The translations under genes were made by a program, and so were the position numbers. A stretch of 64,000 nucleotides of DNA, from assembly GCA_947650285.1 (NCBI GenBank), contig CANTFL010001401.1:339896-403895 (forward strand), in the 5' to 3' direction. Positions within the stretch are counted from its first letter, which is position 1. Each line of letters begins with the position of its first letter. The notes beneath the pieces are model-generated. The model did no database searches and had not been told where the DNA came from. It saw only the letters and a program-made list of their open reading frames with translations. Source of the stretch: Hyaloperonospora brassicae (lineage: Eukaryota > Oomycota > Peronosporomycetes > Peronosporales > Peronosporaceae). Positions 9,669-23,755 of the stretch are shown piece after piece.

Positions 9669-12600
9669 CTAGATATAGGTAAAGAAACAGATAGAATCGT
9701 TGGTCAAAAAAGGAATCCTCTGTCTGGTATCATTGTGCCGGTCCTCTAATTCCTTGTAATAGCCCTTGAACAACCTGATACCCACTTCTCGGTCAAAAAC
9801 TCGGCTTTATCATCAACTTGACAACAATCCTTACGACCCTTTTAAGCACTTGTTGTGAGCATCTGACGGTCGCTAAACGTCATCAAGTCGGATATTTAGC
9901 GGAGCTGCAATGAAGAGCGTCCAAGAAATTTTGACATTAAAGAATACAACTGGCTAATCAAAGTTACAACTTCAACTCGAGATCCTGCTTCGATACGTAA
10001 TGTACAACTTAGTGCTTCCTTTTAACATGTCTATGCCTAGGCTTCATACTCTTTGTTCGAGATATTGATGAGGTCTGACAATTGTAGTTGGTCGTAAAGC
10101 CGTCTAAATGCAAGTATATATGTATATACATTATAGAGCTATATCACGTCGCTCTAAAACGTTGATTGCAAAAGCTTTTCAAGGTGCTCTAAACAGCACT
10201 CACCGATTGCCATAAGGCACTATATTTCATTATATACACAAAAGGGCCTAAAATGGCTTTGAAGGAGATCATACTTGTATTCTCCGCCTACTTTCTGTGG
10301 CCTCTAACCCAGATTGGCTGTTGCTTGATTGTTGCGTACACGGCATGGCATGCAATCAATGCTGATCGACTTACACCTCTTTCCATGACAATTTTCTGCT
10401 CAACAATACTGTCCGGAATAAACGAAACGCAGGAAATCGTGGTTTTTATTTGCTGCCACAATTCAGTCGATTTTGCATTACTTACTTTTACACGACAGAA
10501 TACAAGCCATGTATAACGTAATTTTCTAACACTGCTGATGATGTGCGGATACCGCAAACTAAACGACGCAAGCGCGTGCGTGCAAGCCGGTGTAAAGCCG
10601 AGATACATCAACTATACAGTTGTACATGATCAGCTGTCTCAAACTTGGGCGCACGAATTTGTACACCATTCTTTTATTCGCCGCGCTTGATATCCCCCAC
10701 ACATTCTGTTATTGTGATGCAACGAGATCAGAACTACAGCTTTAGCAAAGTAACATCTATTTAACCGTAAGGCACAATAATGTCCATCGTATAAATTTGC
10801 TTCCTTGATTGTAGTGAATAAGATTGTAGTAGCATTTTCAAATACGATCCTACATAAGACTGATATTTGCATTATTTACATAAAGGCAAGTACACTTTGG
10901 AAAGATTTGATTCACTCGGCGTCAACAACCTGGTGTCATTCTAATCTTACGTGCGAAGCAAGCGGAAGTCAGGACATTGCTAAATAATGTTATTGTAAGT
11001 GTTTCAAACGTCAGGTGTGTCGCCTAGCCCATCTTATTACGACAAGGGCGTTACATCAAGGTATGAGATCAAAACTTAATCGGGTCACGTAGAGTCGAAG
11101 AATAGAAGTGTGGTTCACAAGCTCTGAAATAAATTTTGTTGTTCATTTTCAACGTCTTAATTAATCTCGTGATAATTCGCGTCGACAATCCCGAGAGCTC
11201 TTCGGAATTCGTTTATGTATTATACTGCTGATCCGCTAGCAGAAGGTATTGCATATATATATCACGTTTCTATAACTTTAACGTAAACGAAATTAACCGA
11301 AACATCTCTCGAGTGCGACCTGGAAGTAGCATAAGTGTGAGAAACAATTTCTCAACGAGATTGGTATTTACAGCAAAAAATGTAACATATCATGTTGCTC
11401 TTTCTCTTTGAGAAGTGATGCTCGCAAATAACTTGAATACAACGTGCAACTTTAGCAGAAGTGGTATACGTAATAATGGATGGCGAAGTATATGCATCAC
11501 GTTCAAGGTACATCGCTGCTGGCGTGGCAGCGACTAGATTCAAATTTTTATAAAAATTTACATCGCGGTCTAAGATTGCTATGAAGTGCAGAGGCTCGTG
11601 ATCTCGTGCGCTTGAAAAGTATACCTCGTAGTATAGACCGTTGATGAAATTATTAGCGTCAGCCCATATGATATATAATAGCGAGATACCATTTTTTCAC
11701 CGCGCATAGTGACAGAAATACTGGATGCGAGTGACACGATCATAGAGCAGATATCAAGCATAAAAGTACTAATTTATTTTCCTAACGGCCCATTTTACGT
11801 TCAGCAACCGTGCTTAAGTCCTGTTTAGGAGCATTTATATGATTTATAAGGCTCGGCAAACTGCTATATAAATGTAAAATTCATTATTTATGTACAATCA
11901 AATGCATCGCTTACATATGGACAATGAGTATCTTGATTGTAATCCGTATAGAATCATTCTCTCATAGATTATCCGTTGTCTGGTCGAATTTTCCGATTCC
12001 TACCTGATGAAAATTTCTTTTTGCAAAAACATGTAAGAAATTGTTTTTTTTATTTTATACGTACATCTTAAGCTTTAGCAAATGACGAAATAAGCGTAAG
12101 TATAATTGTATCTGCGCTTTATAACGTATACAGAATGATGAATTCCCACTATTGCGAATATAAGTATGCAGTTTGCTCGCTATGTCCCACGCAACGTCCG
12201 ACGTCGGTGTTTGAGTGGAAAGGCGATGGATTCGGGACCGAAAGGTGTGTAAATCGAAACCTGTGCAGAAGCGGTATGATTACACATCACCGGACATTGG
12301 CTAACAGATCCGAATACAGCGGATCGTATGCGTACCCTATATACCTTGAACTGATTTTCTTGATGGCCCATATCATTTATACATGTATTATTTCCGCACC
12401 TTGGTCGTATTCATGACCCTGTGCTCGCCTTGAGTCTATTCCAAATATACAAAATTTTCGACCTATTGCTAAGCGCGTTAGCAATCACTGATCGTCGCAG
12501 ACAATTTTCTGCTCTAGTATTCTCCCATGTATGTGAAACGATATATACATCAGTTTACAGACTGTGCCATGCTACATAAACCACGAAAATGGCATTCATG

Positions 12601-14089
12601 TGATAAGTCAGAATAAGTGGCGTTCATTCAATTGTACAAAGTTCCTCTCGAGGTGGGTAGGTGAAGAGAGCATCACCGACATCACCTCATTCTGTATATA
12701 TATCAAATGGCTTTTGCTAGAACTGGCTTAATTGTAGTTATACATAATGGTTAAATTTAAATTTATAAGTTTGAGAGCTACCAAAATCAGACGTAAAATA
12801 CATAATATTAAAAACTAAAAGAAAACATATAATTAAATAGTACACAATATTAATCATAAGCTAATGTCGTGTACGAGACCAACGAATGTACGCTTCGCAA
12901 ATGTTTACGAGATTACGAACGCATATGTGTTTTTTTTAATCGAATGAAAAGTCTTGTAGAAAATTGTAAGTACTTTTTGTCGACAAATACTTTGCTATTG
13001 ATAATGACTCATATATTTGAGCTTAAGTTACATATATTCAAAATCGATATAGTAAAGAACGGTTATTGTTATCGTTTCATCCTGATGCAAATAATACGAA
13101 CATGTAAATGACCGTAGCAATTTGTTGGTAACGTTCTTTAAATAACCGACATATCAATGGTATAGTATGAACGTGTTGCATATATTGTTATCATGTACAT
13201 ATGACGGAGTAAGACTGCGATGTAGCAAAACTCAGCATAGCCGGTACAAAGTTTGGACATGTAAATTGAATAAGAGGTGACAAGTCGTGTAAATGTTTGT
13301 CAACATGCAAAGAAGAGCATACGACGATAGAGCGAAAAAAATATCGAAAGTATGTAACAATCGCAAACCATTTGGCTGCTACTGTATAATTAAGCTGGCG
13401 CCAATCTGGACGCACCTGTCTGAAACCTGCGAAAAGTGCAATATGGCGATCTGTAGCGAAATTATATAGCAAAGATTCCTCTTAAAGCAACCTCTTAATC
13501 CTAAATGTGATACATATGGCTGTGTGGGATATCGTATCGTGTAAGAATCTTATCTAAAACTATTCATAACCATCATCTTATTGTTACATGTCTATGGCAC
13601 CAAAAATGAAGTCGGTGATATTTATTTGTTTTTTTAAATGCTCTTCTATATATCGATATTTTTAAATTTATGTTACAGACAAATAGACGTTAATATTTAT
13701 TAATTTTACTGCTTCATTCATGGACGGAGAACAAAAAATGCCATATTTAATCACGAAGATATAATATGCCTCAGATAATTGGAGAATATTATAAATGCTT
13801 CACGTCCTAGTATACTCAAGTGAATTAGGACAAAAAATGATCTAATGACGTTGTCGTTAGATTGAATGACATAAAGCTTCGACGAATACGCTTCAGGCAC
13901 CATCGCACATTTCGTTCGTGAATCATGCCGGCAGACGAAGAAGTCTGTAGACATTTAAGTCATCAATAAAAACTTGATTTAAAGAATATTTAATGGATTC
14001 TATTGATATAAGTAAGGGTAATATAGTTTTTAACCTGATCAGCAGAATGGGAAATGAGATCCCACAAGTAGAACAACATTACTAGCAAC

Positions 14090-14250
14090 CGTAGCCTCTA
14101 CGACAAAAGCAGAGGCAGCAGCAACAGCAGTAGCTTCATTTACACACACAAAACAACAGCACCCGCAGCACCTTCAACAACAACAACATCAGCGGTAGCA
14201 AAATCAGTAGCATCAACAAAAAAGCAAAAAAAGAACAAAACCAAAAGTAT
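14090..14250. repeat. Low-complexity CAR/ACA trinucleotide-rich tract
   Basis: A purine-biased plus strand is rich in cag, caa, gca and aca triplets (gcagcagcaacagcagtagc at about 14112-14131, caacaacaacaacatcagc at 14177-14195), grading into A-rich sequence. Opposite-strand ORFs here are by-products of the triplet bias. Confidence 0.6.
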
Positions 14251-14693
14251 TAACATTAATATTGACAACATAAGCACCAATTGACTGTATTTCGGCCGCG
14301 ACCGATGATATGAAGACGCGTTTACGTACTTATATCTCGCGTCTGCGCCTGTAACTGGTGGCTGCAAGCGCAGGACGCCCACGGCAGTCTTTTCCGCGGC
14401 TTCCCGAACTGGGCATTGGTTGGTCACGGCCGTAAATGAGCAAAACGAAAATGATTAATCATGTGTGGTTTTATGTGTGCCACATTAACCTGAGTATACT
14501 TTGACGTATGAATATTTTTGTAATTAAATAAGGCATTTTTCACTTACCACTTATTTGGGCATTTGTTTCATTTTCCAATTATCATGGGGCATATTTATAT
14601 TTTTAAATTTCTGGTTTTTTTAATTTGTGGTTAAATGGTGCATTTTTTTATTTTCCCTTAACGAAGAGATGTTGGTCCTCACACCATCCAGAA

Positions 14694-14731
14694 AATTTAT
14701 GTGTCGCTGCTGGACGCGCGCAACATAAATT
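14694..14731. repeat. 9-bp inverted repeat around a GC-rich 20-mer shared with the 39.5-kb region
   Basis: Perfect arms aatttatgt (14694-14702) and acataaatt (14723-14731) enclose a GC-rich loop. The 20-mer TCGCTGCTGGACGCGCGCAA (14704-14723) is identical to 39489-39508 and 17/20 identical to 40800-40819, which lies inside the putative solo LTR. This is probably a relic of an LTR-type element. Confidence 0.55.
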
Positions 14732-17146
14732 AGCAGGTTGCTAGACAAGGCATTCGTTGACCGCAATAGTAAAATGAGATCAGAAATGAATATAATGTCA
14801 GAGACTACAATATGAAACTTAACCATAATTTATATTTCATTGACCTCCTCTTCATTACATTTTTTCGCACTAGAATAAACTTGTATAGAGTACGAGAGGT
14901 CGCGAGACACCTATTCACAATGTATAGTGTAGGTAGTTTGTACTGTGACAACGCAAGTGAATGGTGCCTCGTTTCACCTGGTTGGGCTTCGTAGTCCGTC
15001 CAATTACCAATTTAATTTTATAAATAAGTATTGATTGATAAGAAGGGTGACAATTTTCAATCCACGCGTAAATTCTGAGTCCATGTGATTTATGCATCGA
15101 TGTCTTATGATCAATAAATTAAACATTTCTTGGCGGACCTATTGTCAACGTAATAATGTTAGTCCTCAAAGATAAGTAACATGCTTCCGTTTCACGGTTC
15201 ATAAAGCATGTTTGCTATGAGTTGTAGGCTAAAGTCATCCTCATTCTCCAGCAAGTACTTACAAGACAATATTGCGTATATACCGCCAAGCTGAGGTTGT
15301 TGCATTCCAAAGACGTGGGTGCATCGACTCAAAGCCTAACAAATGGCATCTCCGAGTACAAGAAAGGCAAATTGGCTACTTGTATATTGTTCTTTGACTT
15401 GGACGACGTATAAAGACTAGTTGTAGTATCGGCGAACAGATGAAAGTCAAATTAAACAGTTAAACTTGACTTACGAGCCAAACGTGAGGCCTTAGGCTCA
15501 AGCTGCACGACTCCTAGGCATAATGATGATATACATTATCGAATTTCGACTCCGAAAGGCATCGAAATCAAAAGAACTTTATTAAGCGATTGTCCCGATC
15601 TTTTAAAACAATACAGGGTGTGTATACTTTTCACGCTTACGATCAGTACATTATCCAACTTTCAAGTATCATTATGACCAAATCGTTAATGAACACACGT
15701 CGAATGAGGTGTTGTACAGGGTCTTGCAAATGATCTCCTCATATTTGTTTTTCTGGGCCTTTAAATGTGACTGAATACGCTATAAAAACTTTTTTTGGTG
15801 GCGGATGTAAAGAGTTTACCTTAGGCAAACTCACGTAGGTCGCAGGGTCCTAATTTTACAAAATGAGAGAATGTAGATGATGAAGTTTGTAGAGACCTCT
15901 TCTATGTAAAGATCTATGAACTCAGTCTTTTGTGGACACAAATTGCAAAATAAAGTCGTGGTTAAATGACAGGGTATTTATATGTAATTACAATGAACTA
16001 AAAACAGCATTTCGTGCCATAGTACGTTACAACAGTAACTGGTCAAGTGGGACCCTACCGCAATTCCATCTCTAATAATTCCGCAACAACGTGTCAACTG
16101 TCAATAATAGATAGGGCAGCTAAAGCTGAGCGCCCTCGTTATAATATATCGTCATATGAATTGCATGCATCTAAACTCATGTGGCTATCAAATACATTCG
16201 ATATATGTTGCTACACCAAACAATAATATAGCCCTCATCACATAAATTACTCATTAAAATGACTAATATCGTATTGCCCAAAAACATAGATCTGTGTAGG
16301 CGGTCGAATAAACTAGATCGACGAGCAGTCAGTATAAGATTCCAGGCTCAAACGTTGAGCGCATATTCGACAATTATTGTGACTGTGCACCTTTCAACGA
16401 AACCACTTATTTATTGACCGAACATGTAGCAGTAACATGTAACACGTAATTAGATAAGTACGATGAAGAATCCATAGTACAGTATTTAGACGCTATATTC
16501 GATTTTATCCCAGTCTACCATGGCTCAGAAGTAAAGACCCATGGAACAGCTGGAAGCATTGATCCGTGATAGTTCTTGCCATTTTTCATTATATAGTTCT
16601 TGAATAAACGCCTATAAACTTATATGAGCGTTTAAACTTCTACAAAGGACAGCGATGGACTCGCTCGTGGCGCAATCTTCAAAATGATTGCTGGAAGCCT
16701 TAGTGTAGTTGCATACTACACTGCGGACCGAGATGCCGGCCGTGTTGAAGTACAAGCAACGCCCAAGATCCACCTTTATTTTAGTTTGTGTGACGGGAAA
16801 ATGAGTGAATGCCTGGGAGCAAAAATGCATGATAAAGAAAAATGATTGCCTCGAATCAAATCATAATAGTTCTTATTTATCTGGAGAGGCGAACGTAAGG
16901 GACATGAAAGTGGTAGAGCTGAAATAGTCAAAAGACACGATTTGTATGAGTCTTTAGCTAGTATTGACATTATCTAATAAGACATGTCCGAGAATAAAAT
17001 GCCTAAGTGATTTACGGGTAAGTGCGGGCACTTGTAAATAGTACTTATTGAGCAAAAAAGTTATAATTTGAAACTAAATCATTTACCAACCCTCATTTAA
17101 AATTTACAGATGTAGGATCCGCCCATTTGCATATCCAAGCAGATCA

Positions 17147-17323
17147 ATGGCATTAAATAGTCCGTCTATCTACACCTATATTGGGGATGCATTAGGTTTT
17201 TCTGAAAACGAGCTGGTATCCATGGATTCTTCGATGGAAGTAGTGCTCGATGTAAAGGCTAGGATTGAGCGCTTCACGTCGAAGTCCCGGGTGGTGGTAA
17301 AGGCAAAGTATAATCAACTTTAA
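17147..17323 (+). CDS. Short orphan ORF, 58 residues, weak
   Basis: An ATG-to-TAA frame of 58 codons has unusually protein-like composition for this AT-rich block (YIGDALGFSENELVSMDSSM near the middle, VKARIERFTSKSRVVVKAK near the end). No upstream or downstream continuation was found and no family recognised. It may be an exon or transposon fragment. Confidence 0.2.
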   Translation: MALNSPSIYTYIGDALGFSENELVSMDSSMEVVLDVKARIERFTSKSRVVVKAKYNQL

Positions 17324-18960
17324 CTATTGTACAAAGATGTATTCCCTCATCCCTGCCAAAACATTTTACTTAAGGGTATACGACTTTCTCAAGAAATCTA
17401 GTTGTAACTCAGCTCGAGAAAATTTTGACATGATGTTTGGCTAATCTATCGTAGCCAAGTTTTTGTTATCCACATATTTGTGGCAACTCCCTAAAACACG
17501 CCATGTGAGAGAATCAAAATCTTTACATCAATATCAGACTCTATGTATGCGCAAGATCCTATGAGAATGGCGAGTAATTAACACATTAATCCGATATAAG
17601 TCTGCAGCGGTAGCGACATAGACACTTCTATCAATAGATATGTCGTCACCATCTTTTTACCCATAAATCTGATGAACGATCTTTTCATATCAGAATGCGT
17701 GAAAGGCACATTTGGCATACATCATTAAGCAACCCTAGTGATTTGCTTTATACCGTAGCGGCGAAAAAAATGATCCTGATACATTTTAATGATGGATCAC
17801 AATTATGCTGCGATCCTGGCGAAATACGCACGGACCCAATCGGACCATGTGTTTGTTAGAAGTCAATATATGGAAATATAGCGGAAATGAGAGAATAACG
17901 ATCCGCGTCCGTTATGTTATTGTACTTGTGTGTGATTACAAGCTGATTATGAAGTCTTAGTTGGATTCGAGTTCACAGATACGAAATACAACCCCTTCAT
18001 GTGATTGTTGAAAACGGCGTACTAGGCGTGTCCCTGATACGAAACGTACATACGAGATTATCGACTGGACAAGACCAGTAGATGATGAAGGGATTTAATA
18101 GATATCAGGACTGGCCTTATATTTACAGGTCCTTGCGCATCTGCACCAAATTTATGTCTATCTTTACCAAAAATATATTTATTACTGGTAGTGAATATGG
18201 AGTGCTGAGATCCTGTTTGAAGATTTTCCTAATACAATTGACGACGTCAAGGTGAGCTTCATACTATCGCCCATTGATGCGATTCGTGGCTAAAGTAGAT
18301 CTTCTATGTTGCAATGACTCCATCGATTTTCAATACGCTTTACATTGATGCAAAACTACACTTACGTACCCGATTATCATTTTAAGCATTCTTATCAGAA
18401 GCAACATTAATTAAACAATTGCCCAGTGCATATCAAGGACTCCTTTTATAAAAATATGGATAAGCTTGATTGTCACCTGTCTGCTTGGAGATATTTTGTA
18501 CATTGTTAAAGTATTCATGCGTGATTATACCAGGCCGTCAGCGGGCCACGACTCACGCAACTAGTGGTAAGGTGGCTTTCACTCTTCGCATTTTATTACT
18601 TTTAATGGCAGAATAAAGCAGGACGACATTTATATCGTCGCTAGCGCTTGTGTATGCCGGACTGGTTCAACGAAGTTTCTGCATCCACCTTTTAAAATTA
18701 AAATTACTGTTCCAACATATAAAATGCAGATTCCGGTATTGATATAAATGAATGACGTGATAAGGACGTACAAAAAAATTATAAAATGTTTTGAATATAA
18801 GATGTACCATCGGATCTATCTCATCAAGTAATAAAACAAAATAGCATATCAGCTGTCGTCAGTGAGCCTAGTTTTACAAAGAGCGAAAAGGTGGACATCA
18901 TGTCTGTTCAGGTCTATCTCACGGTCGGGATCATATTTTTCTGTCTAAACTTGTGATATT

Positions 18961-19350
18961 ATGCGATTTAGCACATCCTTGCTAGCTTCATTTATTACGA
19001 TAAATCTTAGCCCTTTTCAGATGAACCACTATAGACTATATGAGTTCAAGATATTTTTGAGGAGCCATGTTTCCTTACGATTTTTTGGCTTACTCGAATT
19101 CGAGCTAAACACATTAGTTATGTTACTTTTTCGATTAATGAGTTGGACGGTTCATCATGTTGCATTTACAAAGTCGATCATAGCTCAAAGCTGTATTAAA
19201 TCTTCAAAACTCAATAGTTTGAATTCATGGGATACTCGTGAGTTTAAATTTGATTTAGATCCTCTATTAAAGATAATTGTTTGGTTTTACGTGTCCCGTT
19301 GCATAAAAACACAATGGAAGCAAACATTTGTTTTGGTCATTCGAAAGTAG
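18961..19350 (+). CDS. Longest ORF of the AT-rich block, 129 residues, doubtful
   Basis: A single open frame from ATG to TAG, with a hydrophobic N-terminus (MRFSTSLLASFITINLS) that could pass as a signal peptide. The rest is Phe/Leu/Ser-rich, as expected from AT-rich chance ORFs. No RXLR or other effector motif is evident. Most likely not a gene. Confidence 0.12.
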   Translation: MRFSTSLLASFITINLSPFQMNHYRLYEFKIFLRSHVSLRFFGLLEFELNTLVMLLFRLMSWTVHHVAFTKSIIAQSCIKSSKLNSLNSWDTREFKFDLDPLLKIIVWFYVSRCIKTQWKQTFVLVIRK

Positions 19351-22300
19351 ATAATTTCAACCTTTCCTTACAATAAACTTTAACGACGCGTCTGAGAACC
19401 ACGAGATTTAGATTATATATTTGCATATAGCATGATTTGCCTTCAACATATCCGTGCATTGTATGACCTCGCACGAAACATGATTTATAAATTCATGTCA
19501 TCACTTAAAAAAATTCTTTTTGAAGTGTAAGTTTGATCAAAGAACGAAGTTACGGCTTAAATCTCACTTCTCACTTATACATTAATTATTGATTACAATG
19601 TCGTTGCAGCTAATACCGAAGCCGATACGACCATTATCGATAAAGACATTATAGAATAGCGATCCATATGTTACGATACTCTACGGCGATAACTTTACTG
19701 ATATATAGAAATTTGACAACGCCTGAACCAGCGAGGACGGTAGACGCCCCCGATGACGAAGGAAATTCAGTCTGGAGTGCACATTACGCGGATTGCAATA
19801 AAAGGCGAGCCATCATAAGCGGTCTTGGTGGCCAAAGATATTCTAAATTTATAAATTTCATCATTATAATACGAGAGCGGTAAAATGAAAAAAACAAATC
19901 GCTGTCAGACATGAAATGGAATCGTTTCTGACTAAGTGATGCTATGAAATTGATAAAGAATTTTTACAACAACTGATCACGAGACTAACGTTGGGGTCAG
20001 ATCGTTGTCTGAATAAGTGATTATCCTTGCGAAACAAGGGAAGCAGGGCCAACTGTGTCGAAGATGATGATATGTTGTGCTGAATAGTGACTGAATAAAA
20101 CTACACATTAACAATGAACTGTAATTCTTAATTTGAAAAATGGATTAATCGGGATCCATCGGGTCGAGTGAATCAAGGTACTATCATATCAGGTAAACGG
20201 CCTCTATCGATTTTTTATATAATAAAATAGAAGAAATGTGGTACTTATAGATAAAGAACGGTGCTGTTCGGTAATATGGATGTGCCATAGGTCGACAACT
20301 CAGTTGCAATCATAGTTCTAGTGATGAGAACATTATTGCAATATAGGTTTACGTGATCATACCCTTGATTTAGAGTTCTCCGATCGTGACCGCATTCTAA
20401 GGTTATGTGTTAGTAAATTCGATTCAACATAATTATATCGTTAGCGCAATTTACAGTAATTTGTTTGTAAACCGCGATTCGGTCATATCCGATCATCACC
20501 GCCATTCGATTATTTTCATCGGAACTATTGGATGCAGCACAATTGCAGTTAAGTTCGGGTGTGACTCGGTTGCGAACGCACCCTGAAGTTTTCTAATTGC
20601 AAGTACGATCCGTGCGACCTTAACACGATCCAAATAGGCGATAAACCGTGTGCATAGAGACGAGGTATAAATTTTTTGGACAAGCGTGACACATGACAGA
20701 AGATTATGACATCGATATCGTTGAAATCTCGGAATTGTCATTTTGCTTCTTCAAAACCGTATTATTAAAAATATTTTGACGAACCCGTGCCGAATGCTTC
20801 CAAAATTATATTTTTGGGCCTCCTGACATTTTAAAAAACCGCACACCCTTTAATAAGTTGCGCCCTCAAGTTGTGTGATCAATTGTTTTGAGATGACTTT
20901 TGGCATCCCACGGCTACGATATGACGTACTGAATCTTTGGTAGATCCGAGAAATATTTTCGCCACGGCTTAAGTGGTTTGAAGGCCGAGCGGGTTCAGTA
21001 TTTAGATATTAGAAAAGGTGATATCGTCGTAATCAGGTTGACTCATACCGAGCACCCGAAAAGCTCGCGTTTGTGTGTATAGTTCTACAAGATAACCTCT
21101 AACCCATCCAAATTACGGTCGAATACTTCCTTATTCCAAGCCCACCTAAAAAAGTGAAGCCAGTTTTAACGACGGATGCTCAATGTGATAATTAAAACAT
21201 GAATAGAAAAGGAACACAACCGCTTATGTATTTTAGTCTTTTTGCAGTTGGCTTTAATAATTGCATCTATATTTTCACGGCTTGAAAAAAATTATGGTAG
21301 TCTATTTCAAATATTCATGGTAAAATTGTAAATAAACAATATTATAATTAGGAACAGCAAATATTAACCTTACTAAAGCATCGGTAAATGCCGTGTGTTG
21401 CATAGCCTCGGTATTGCACACGCGATTGAGCTGCCGGGTAGTAGGCGCACGCTTGTGATGTAAAAGGAGCAGCAATTTTTGCACATACAGTCAAATCCCC
21501 CGATTAGGGCGGTGGGGATACCCACCACGCACAAATACACATTCAGTATTTCGATCCTATCTTATGATCCCAACTTGGTTCTGCAAAACAATTCTCCTCG
21601 TAAATGTGAGATTCTTAACTCATTCATCGCAATCCTGCTGAACAATAACTTAATATTAGCCTTCGACGTGTAACAGCGAGAAATATACTCGGTGTGATAC
21701 ATACAAACGCTGGGTCTCATAATTACACCCAGTAACTCTCGAAATCAGACGCCTACTACGATCATGCACGAGGGCATCGCGTAGCTCTTTTGGCAACCAA
21801 AATAGCTCCTAGCATTAGATGAAGTTGCTACGTCGTCTGGCCAGGTGTTCTCACCGACGCATCCGTTCGTAATTCGCGTTTTTCCTTACGATTTATATTG
21901 CAATTTATAAAAAAGATTATGAAGAGACTTCAAAAGTGTTTTTTCGTCCGGTGGTTTGGATATCCGCCTTCATGGTATAGTTTAAATCAAGCATCAAAAC
22001 TTTTATTAATTCAGTCCTTGGACATCGGTGTGAAAAGACTCATAAGAAGATTTGATGGATATTTTATATACTTAAGCCTTCGGCTCTTTTATAGGGCTCG
22101 AAAATTAAATCATGATTTGTACATATCAAAGGAGATGCGCGTTTTATCGTGAGGGATCATTATATATAGAAAAACCTGCATAAGGGTCGATAAGAACTGT
22201 CAACAGAACGATAAACAAATGTCGCATCAGGAGATAAAAGCCAGAAATAATATTGAAACGATCATGACGACGTGTTGTGACCACCCGCTTTGGTTTTTTT

Positions 22301-22947
22301 CTAAGACGGGTGTGAGCTGCATATACATAGCCGAATTATGCCTCATTGCCTATTCAGCCAACACTTGTTAGTAAATACATAATTAAAAAGTTTACGCGCA
22401 ACTATCACCGTAAAAGCTATCGTTGAATTATCAGGTCATTACAGCGTTTGCAGAGGCAATTCTTATCTCCTTTTTCGACTACTAAAAGCTATTTCACCTG
22501 TATGCTGATGAAAATCGGCCACAAGATGGTAACATAATTATGCGAGAGCTCAATATCTTAGCGTATTACTATCGGTCATTCAGCAAACACCAGCGCAATC
22601 GTACAACAATGAAAGTAGGGTTCAAATTCATTGTCGAGATTCTTTGTGCGTTTCGGAAAATGTTTCTCGTGTCTTCAGTTGTTGTCTATAGGAATTAAAA
22701 TGAACACTTTCCCCACGGAAACCAACATGCAGGTAAAGCGATTGAAATTGATTTTTTCGAGTATTACTGGTCGACGCACAACCTCAAGGAATATTAAAAT
22801 GTTGGAAGAGACCGTTAATCGTAAATGCGCTTCCAGACCATGAACGGAGATGATGTGTTATTACTAGATGAGATATAATTATTAACAAAAAGCTTTCAGT
22901 GCTTCCAGCACGGTCCGGTACTTTGTCAATATCAATATGAGGACCCC

Positions 22948-23755
22948 ATGATTAAAAAAAACCAAGTCTTCCTGGCTTTCAGGCTCCAAAACCTCGATTA
23001 TCAGCTAGTACCTCTACTCACGTGTACCTTGGTAACCTGCCAGAATAGTTTAATTGCCCCATTTAAGCTTCGCGATGACTTATTGCACTGGTACTATGAA
23101 TTTCTTGGGCATCCAAATAGTGAGAGACTCTTTAAGACCATTCGACCGATTGTACAAAACCATTCGCCCGCTTGTACTAGCCAAGCATGGAGTCTACAAA
23201 TGCGCGACCAAACAAGACGTGTCTGGTTTGCAAACGCGCCAAGGTTCATGGTGACAAACAATATTATGATCAATTCCACCCAGAATTTTTAAGAGCGTGA
23301 TCCCATTTGATGTCGTCCATGTCGATCTCATTCGACCCTATGAAGACGGAAGCTACAGGGTCACTATGATTGATCAGATTGCACGATAGATGAAATTCGG
23401 CCTCCAAGCCAACAAGTTTTCACTCACCACTACAAAAGATTTGATCGAGAATCTGTATCGATACCCTCGACCACGTAAATTCATTCACGATCAAGGGACA
23501 TAATGTACAAATGCCGAATGTCAGGAACTTTTGACCAGTTCTATATGGTATAAAAGCTAATCCGATCGCATCAAAGAACTCACAAGAGATTGCTATGTGT
23601 AAAAGGATTCACTTAGAGCTCATGAACATCATTCGCTGCTACAAGGGTGATGACTGAAAAATATGCTATCTACGACGCTGCATTTGCTGTTCGTGCCATT
23701 TTCCATAGTATATAAATTGCGTCGACATAATAAATACTTTTTGGCTACGATATGA
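22948..23755 (+). pseudogene. Ty3/gypsy-like integrase remnant
   Basis: The start matches the zinc-binding/pre-integrase region (LLHWYYEFLGHPNSERL, about 23080-23130). The integrase core follows: FDVVHVDLIRPY near 23307-23342, RPRKFIHDQGT near 23470-23502, and NSQEIAMCKRIH near 23580-23612. The final expected piece, YDAAFAVRAIFH, lies near 23669-23705 in a shifted frame. In-frame stops occur at about 23386 and 23503. The two catalytic Asp are visible, but the Glu expected at 23601-23603 is Lys. It is a dead copy of retrotransposon integrase with no LTRs recognised nearby. Confidence 0.75.

Noticed and set aside
10253..10516. Plus-strand 87-codon ORF with a hydrophobic N-terminus
   Set aside because: AT-rich block, composition compatible with a chance ORF, overlapped by an equally long antisense ORF, no homology recognised.
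14140..14427. Minus-strand 95-codon ORF with a hydrophobic Leu/Phe stretch
   Set aside because: The stretch comes from the CAR/AAC-rich low-complexity tract; no gene context.
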